This document shows positions 59,259-64,000 of a stretch of 64,000 nt of DNA, one piece after another. Location of the stretch: the NCBI GenBank assembly GCA_002402195.1, contig NVVL01000003.1, positions 1-64,000 on the forward strand, written 5' to 3'. Numbering within the stretch: the first letter of the stretch is position 1; each line of letters opens with the position of its first letter. A program made the position numbers and the translations under genes. The stretch comes from Rickettsiales bacterium. GTDB lineage: Bacteria; Pseudomonadota; Alphaproteobacteria; Rickettsiales; Rickettsiaceae. The notes beneath the pieces are model-generated. The model saw only the letters and a program-made list of their open reading frames with translations, searched no databases and had not been told where the DNA came from.

Positions 59259-59706
59259 ATTTGCTAAGCTCTGTTAGCGCCTCATATATCTCATCTTCTA
59301 ATATCTTCTCAATCCGCGCAAAATCACTACCAACTGCTGCAAGCCTTCGCACCAGCTTACTCGGCATACTCAGCATCTTTGACCTGAATACCAGAACCAA
59401 CCCACCATACAAAAACTCTACCTCCTCAGTTTCTATATATTTGTCTTTTAATATGTCCAATTCTAGCTCTGCCTTTGTGGCTTGCGCCTTGAGTAACCTT
59501 GCTTTTTCAGCATGCGCATCTATAGAAGCTGTATTTTTCCCAAAAGCTCGCGCGTAGAGATACCCTACATAACCTTGGACGCTGGATACTAAATCATACT
59601 TGCCTCTCTCCGCTTTGGGAATGATACCATCTTTGGATAATTGCTGTACTCTGCGCTCACTCAAGTTTAGCAACTTGGATATTGTCGATATTGAATAGGT
59701 TTGCAT
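59218..59706 (-). CDS. Phage terminase small subunit (Nu1-like)
   Basis: N-terminal winged helix ISKLLNLSERRVQQLSKDGIIPKAERGKYDLVSSVQGYVGYL; upstream of terL. Confidence 0.85.
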   Translation of the reverse strand: MQTYSISTISKLLNLSERRVQQLSKDGIIPKAERGKYDLVSSVQGYVGYLYARAFGKNTASIDAHAEKARLLKAQATKAELELDILKDKYIETEEVEFLYGGLVLVFRSKMLSMPSKLVRRLAAVGSDFARIEKILEDEIYEALTELSKYGDHDKCISKKNK

Positions 59707-59709
59707 AAA

Positions 59710-60753
59710 TTACTTTTCCAAATTATCTAACCATTGTTTTTGCACTTCATTTGCAAGTCTTTGCATCATAAAAGGTGGAACTGACATGCCGATCGGATAA
59801 AACCCATCTCTATTTGCAAAATTATAATCATCTGGAAAGGTTTGCAATCTTATGGCCTCAGACACGGTAATACGTCTTGGTAGCGCCCAATGCAAGGGAG
59901 GACAGTGCGTGGTAAGTGTCGTAGCTGGTTTATTTGGATTAAGCTTCTTCTCGTTAAATCTACTGCCTTTTGGATGAGCCTCTGAAAGCGGTGCTCCTAA
60001 TTTTGTTTTTTGCCATAGTAGTTTTGTATTTTCTGTAAGCCATGTAATCTTATTATTTCTCCAATCTACATCTTGAAGCGCCTTACTTGTTGATATTGCT
60101 GTTTCACTAAAACTTAATTTTAATTCTGGCAAGTTTAAATCATCTCTTCTTGCAACAAAGAATGTCCTCTCTCGTTTTTGTGGAACTCCCATAGTAGAGC
60201 TGTCTAGCAGGAATAGCTGAACTTTATAGCCTGTTTTATTAAACAATTCTATTATCTGCTTCACGTACCCGCGAGCTTTACCTATGATCAAGCCTTTAAC
60301 ATTTTCAGCAATAACTACTTTAGGCTTAAGTTTGCTTGCAGTATTAATGAAATGGAAAAACAAATCATCAAGTACTTGTTCCTTTTGTCCCTCACGAAAA
60401 GCTGTTTTCTTACCCCATTTACTCTCTCGTACCCCAGCCACGCTAAAAGAAGAACATGGAGGTGAACCATCTAATATATCAAGATCAAACAACTCTTTCG
60501 GTAAATCTTTATCTGCTAAATGATTAAATTGTTCAATTCCCATCATAAAGGGGTATTTAGGTTTTAGATTAAGCAGGTAGAGCCTCATCATCTTTGGGTC
60601 AATCTCAACATTGCCCAATACATCATAACCAGCAAGCTCGTAACCCATAGACGAACCACCTGCGCATGAAAAGCACGAGAATACTTTGTAACCATTTGAT
60701 TCGATCTTCTCAAGATCAGATAGGTTCCATGATATATTAGTGCTCAATCCCAT
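59710..60753 (-). CDS. DNA (cytosine-5-)-methyltransferase
   Basis: SCFSCAGGSSMGYELAGYDVLGNVEIDP, DGSPPCSSFS, AENVKGLIIGKARGYV, GVPQKRERTFFVA, EAIRLQTFPDDY. Confidence 0.96.
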   Translation of the reverse strand: MGLSTNISWNLSDLEKIESNGYKVFSCFSCAGGSSMGYELAGYDVLGNVEIDPKMMRLYLLNLKPKYPFMMGIEQFNHLADKDLPKELFDLDILDGSPPCSSFSVAGVRESKWGKKTAFREGQKEQVLDDLFFHFINTASKLKPKVVIAENVKGLIIGKARGYVKQIIELFNKTGYKVQLFLLDSSTMGVPQKRERTFFVARRDDLNLPELKLSFSETAISTSKALQDVDWRNNKITWLTENTKLLWQKTKLGAPLSEAHPKGSRFNEKKLNPNKPATTLTTHCPPLHWALPRRITVSEAIRLQTFPDDYNFANRDGFYPIGMSVPPFMMQRLANEVQKQWLDNLEK

Positions 60754-61247
60754 TCAAAACTACATTTAGGGCATTGATGAGCAAACTCTTGAAACTCAGA
60801 TAATTTTATCTCTCTGCTAGCTGAAGATTTGCTATTACTAATATCAGTCTTACCATCTCCAATTAACTTTTCAAGTTCCATTGCATTAAACCCTATTAGC
60901 TCTAGATCAGTGCTGTCATCTTTAAGCTCATCAAGCTCTATCTTAAGCAGCTCGTCATCCCAGCTGGAATCTTCATGCAAACGATTATCAGCTATTCTAT
61001 ATGCCTGCACCTGAGCAGCTGTTAAACTAGATGCAACATATACTGGCACTTTCTTCAAATCTAGCTGCGTAGCAGCCATATAGCGTGTATGCCCAGCTAT
61101 GATTGTCATATTTCCATCTACTACGATTGGCTGTTGCCACCCGAACTCTTTTATAGAAGCCGCAACTTTTGCTATGGCAAGCTGATTGTGCCTTGGGTTT
61201 TGTGCATAAGGAATTAGCTTACTGATGTTAATTAATTGTATTTTCAT
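60744..61247 (-). CDS. ParB/Srx-like nuclease-domain protein
   Basis: ISKLIPYAQNPRHNQLAIAKVAASIKEFGWQQPIVVDGNMTIIAGHTRYMAATQLDLKKVPVYVAS; C-terminal CPKCSFEWD. Confidence 0.92.
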   Translation of the reverse strand: MKIQLINISKLIPYAQNPRHNQLAIAKVAASIKEFGWQQPIVVDGNMTIIAGHTRYMAATQLDLKKVPVYVASSLTAAQVQAYRIADNRLHEDSSWDDELLKIELDELKDDSTDLELIGFNAMELEKLIGDGKTDISNSKSSASREIKLSEFQEFAHQCPKCSFEWD

Positions 61248-61440
61248 AAATCTATAATTACTTTGTAAATCTCTTGAAAAACGCTCATAAAGTGCTCCAA
61301 CCGCTTATGAACCCTACAACCGCTCACGAAGTGCCGCGAAGCGAAACGCAATCAAGTTTTAAGATTTCTGTCTAGGGATGCGGTGGGGTGATGAGTTACC
61401 CGGTTCCCTAAAGTCGGTAAAGTACCTTGTCTGCGCGCGG

Positions 61441-62025
61441 TTATGAGGCTGTTTTTAGGGCACGATCTAGCTGCCTTTGGAAGATTTTGTCAAAATGCCT
61501 GATGAACACCTTATGTGCCGTCTTTTGGAATCCAAACCGGGGTTTTATGTGGGCTTTGTCGGTTAGGGTGTATAGCTTTTGTATGCTGTTCTTGCCAATC
61601 CTTCTGAGTATTGACTTGCCTGATTTGCTTTTGAATATCCGACTATTGCCTTGTTCCTTTTTGAGAGCATTTGACTTGCGGAACTTCCTCGGGGCTCCGC
61701 TTGCGGGGATGGCTAGTTTATGGCCTGATCTTGGGGTTTTGATGCCTCCTTCTTCTTGGATGTTGGCAAAATATGCTCTCGTGTAGACGGCCGAGACTAA
61801 CTCGTATTTATTGGCAAACTTGACCTTGATTCCTGTCGGCTGATTCTTACCCCACCATTTCTTGCGGTTGTTGAAAATAAACGGTATTGCCTTGGTGATC
61901 GAGCTTTGAGCTGCAATTGCTATCTTATTTAGCGCCGTGCTCGTAGCAAATGGTAGTTGCCTTCTTTGCATGTGATCTAGCTGTTTTGCGATCTGTTTGA
62001 TATTGCTGCTTACTGAGATTTGCAT
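61441..62025 (-). CDS. Phage minor tail protein-like (gp10/GpZ-like)
   Basis: SVSSNIKQIAKQLDHMQRRQLPFATSTALNKIAIAAQSSITKAIPF...TRAYFANIQEEGGIKTPRSGHKLAIPA. Confidence 0.65.
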   Translation of the reverse strand: MQISVSSNIKQIAKQLDHMQRRQLPFATSTALNKIAIAAQSSITKAIPFIFNNRKKWWGKNQPTGIKVKFANKYELVSAVYTRAYFANIQEEGGIKTPRSGHKLAIPASGAPRKFRKSNALKKEQGNSRIFKSKSGKSILRRIGKNSIQKLYTLTDKAHIKPRFGFQKTAHKVFIRHFDKIFQRQLDRALKTAS

Positions 62026-62039
62026 GTTCTGTCTCCTCC

Positions 62040-62486
62040 TTATGCTGCTACTGGTCTGTATTTTGTTCCGCGTAGTATTGCGCTCACTCCAATGATCGTG
62101 CCAGTGCCATGGTTGCCTGTCATTCTGATCACTGGGCGTATGTATCTCATCTGGCCTTTATATGCTGCCATTATGGATATCCCAGCTCCATCGATTGCCT
62201 CTAAATGTGCTATGGTTCCCGTGTTTGTACCGGCTACTGCATCCTGCATGGACTCATCAGAGCAATGGGTGAAGTCAACGTTATTATCTGACTCCTCAAG
62301 CTCAATCTCGATGTAGTTATTCTGGTTAAGATCATCTCCGGCAGCTCCAATATTTGCGATTACCAAGACGCTTTCAAAACCCGATACATCAATTGCAGCT
62401 ATGTTAGCCTGATCTGCTCCCACCAATGCTGGGGCAAATAATTGCATCAATCTGCTGTTGCTTTTTTCTTCTCTCGTTGTCGCCAT
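62040..62486 (-). CDS. Hypothetical phage virion-associated protein
   Basis: FESVLVIANIGAAGDDLNQNNYIEIELEESDNNVDFTHCSDESM...MRYIRPVIRMTGNHGTGTIIGVSAILRGTKYRPV. Confidence 0.55.
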   Translation of the reverse strand: MATTREEKSNSRLMQLFAPALVGADQANIAAIDVSGFESVLVIANIGAAGDDLNQNNYIEIELEESDNNVDFTHCSDESMQDAVAGTNTGTIAHLEAIDGAGISIMAAYKGQMRYIRPVIRMTGNHGTGTIIGVSAILRGTKYRPVAA

Positions 62487-62709
62487 TTCTTGCTCCCAAA
62501 ACTCTGTTATGCTTTATTTTCCTATCCTTACATACCAGTATACACCTAGGTTTACCAACTTGCAATAGGGGTAAAGCAACTTTTAACCCGGGGTTAAGAG
62601 TGAACTCTGTGCACTCCAACAATCAAACCAAATTGTTACTAGAATTTTTAACCTGGCGTTTAACAGTTTTTTTCAAATACCCCATAAAACCATGATTTCT
62701 CCGCATTAT

Positions 62710-63213
62710 TCAGCTATTTTTGTAAATTTCTACCAATTCATCCAGCCCCTCACGAAGGCGAGCAGTGCCAGCACCTTTTGGCCAGTTGGGGATTTGCTTT
62801 AGCTCATAGGCTCGTATTGGCTGCTCGTTTAGGCAAAAATGCTCTATAATCGCTTGAGAGTTCTTGCTCAGCTGCTTGAATATCCGATTGTGATTGATGA
62901 TGGACTCGGCCTTTCTCTCAACACCGTTGCTGCGGAAATAATCTTGCTTTACTTGAACCTCTTCAGGGCTCCAGCCTCCGTTGCTGAAGATGCGCTGGTA
63001 ATTGCTAGATAGCCGGTCTGCTGCTGCGTATTGGGTTTGGTTAATCCCTCTATGCTTCTCTAGCGGGGTTCCGCTTAGCGTATCTTGTAACCAGCTGCGA
63101 TGGAACTTTGCTATTGGGCGTTTGTCGTTTTTGTTTGGTGTTGGCAGTTTGGTTGTTTGTGGTTTTGCTGTTTGCAGTTTTAGCGTATTCAATTTTGCTG
63201 TATTCATTTTCAT
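62710..63213 (-). CDS. Phage regulatory/replication-type protein, DUF6456-like C-terminus (tentative)
   Basis: ELKQIPNWPKGAGTARLREGLDELVEIYK; period-5 N-terminal repeats. Confidence 0.45.
   Translation of the reverse strand: MKMNTAKLNTLKLQTAKPQTTKLPTPNKNDKRPIAKFHRSWLQDTLSGTPLEKHRGINQTQYAAADRLSSNYQRIFSNGGWSPEEVQVKQDYFRSNGVERKAESIINHNRIFKQLSKNSQAIIEHFCLNEQPIRAYELKQIPNWPKGAGTARLREGLDELVEIYKNS
63137..63211 (-). repeat. 15-bp tandem repeat at the N-terminus of the 62710-63213 gene
   Basis: ggtgttggcagtttg / gttgtttgtggtttt / gctgtttgcagtttt / agcgtattcaatttt / gctgtattcattttc; encodes MNTAKLNTLKLQTAKPQTTKLPTPN. Confidence 0.85.
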
Positions 63214-63388
63214 AACCTTGGTTTATTTATTCTATTCTTTTTCTTTCCAAATCTCATCGCGCGCAGGAACTTATAAATATATTTAATGGCTTGTTTTGGA
63301 CTAGCCATATATATTTATATATAGGGAAAATGCAACAAAAATAAAACATACCTCAACACCTGTAAACATAAGGGCTAGAGAGGCAGTT

Positions 63389-63528
63389 TATTATTGCATT
63401 TTTTTCATTATTGCAGATGCAAAAACAAAAACCCCTGTATCCCTGTTACTATATGGCATAGCAGCCGTTTTATTATTGCATTTTCGCCCATCTGCAATAA
63501 TGAATTCTGCAATAATGCTGCAATAATG
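63389..63528. promoter_or_regulatory. Iteron-like cluster of six TGCAATAAT(G/A) sites
   Basis: Reverse copies 63389-63398, 63406-63415, 63471-63480; direct copies 63493-63502, 63508-63517, 63519-63528. Confidence 0.8.
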
Positions 63529-63543
63529 ATTACAGATTTTCTC

Positions 63544-63993
63544 TTAATTTGAGCCCGCATTTTCCACCTCATTTATCGTATTATTTTCTTCTGAATCTAC
63601 ATCCCAAATCTCAGGATATTTCATTTCTGCTTTTCTACCATCGCCCTCATTTTTATAGTGAGTTGGTAATATTATTTCATTATTCTCAACAATCTCTCCT
63701 GTGTCAGAATCAACAGTTTTACTAATATGTATTTTCATATGTTCGGTACACATAAAACCAAAGCCTTTTTCAGGGTTGCTTATCTTGGGATTATAGTCTT
63801 TAGGGTTGTTAAAAAATTTGATATCTCCTTTTGTTGCAGCTATTGAACAATCATCATAAATAGATCTTCTTCCTCCTAAATCTTTATGATTCTGGTATTT
63901 CTGAGCAAATTGATTCATCAAATAGAACTTACCCTTGGAAGCTTGTGATTGTAGTAATTTAGTAATTAACATAATTCTCCTTTCTCTTTCCAT
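63544..63993 (-). CDS. Hypothetical protein
   Basis: 149-aa ORF, no family recognised; may extend beyond the prophage. Confidence 0.5.
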   Translation of the reverse strand: MERERRIMLITKLLQSQASKGKFYLMNQFAQKYQNHKDLGGRRSIYDDCSIAATKGDIKFFNNPKDYNPKISNPEKGFGFMCTEHMKIHISKTVDSDTGEIVENNEIILPTHYKNEGDGRKAEMKYPEIWDVDSEENNTINEVENAGSN

Positions 63994-64000
63994 GTCATAT

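Noticed and set aside
63389-63528. Repeat cluster as a CRISPR array
   Set aside because: Units are only 10 bp, mixed orientation and uneven spacing; iteron or operator is a better description.

Overview
The window looks like an alphaproteobacterial (probably Rickettsiales-type) chromosome segment of about 41 kb, followed by a partly decayed tailed prophage (about 42.8-64 kb). The chromosomal part carries mutS, rlmE, nusB, an Hda/DnaA-like gene, a PerM-type permease, grpE, a flgD/fliK-like flagellar hook pair, a Tim44-domain gene, yidD, uvrC, a large pentapeptide-repeat protein, COX3/Cox11, lptB-lptA-lptC-kdsD-rnd, a septum protein, cdsA/uppS, an EnvZ/OmpR pair, ilvE, dapA, smpB, sppA, ihf, bcp, a SPFH/NfeD pair, virB8-virB9 and two tRNA-Arg genes. 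The prophage has lambda-type packaging genes, a fused protease/HK97 capsid and a GTA-like tail tip. The most notable signals are: (i) in-frame 15-bp (5-codon) tandem repeat arrays in at least six unrelated genes, chromosomal and phage, where several units are tiny palindromes (arm-TT-arm) with compensatory arm changes; (ii) two different tRNA-Arg genes each abutting a remnant of the same recombinase-like C-terminus, whose reading frame stops inside the antisense strand of the tRNA T-arm; (iii) a RelE-type toxin split by a ~90-bp insertion with a 5-bp target duplication, whose removal restores the ORF exactly; (iv) an unannotated -1 frameshift (A AAA AAC before a TAG) fusing the tail chaperone G-like ORF to a T-like ORF; (v) an iteron-like cluster of six TGCAATAAT(G/A) sites in the phage regulatory region; (vi) a stack of nested, truncated mobile elements between a tRNA and the prophage. 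All family names come from reading the translations; no database search was run.
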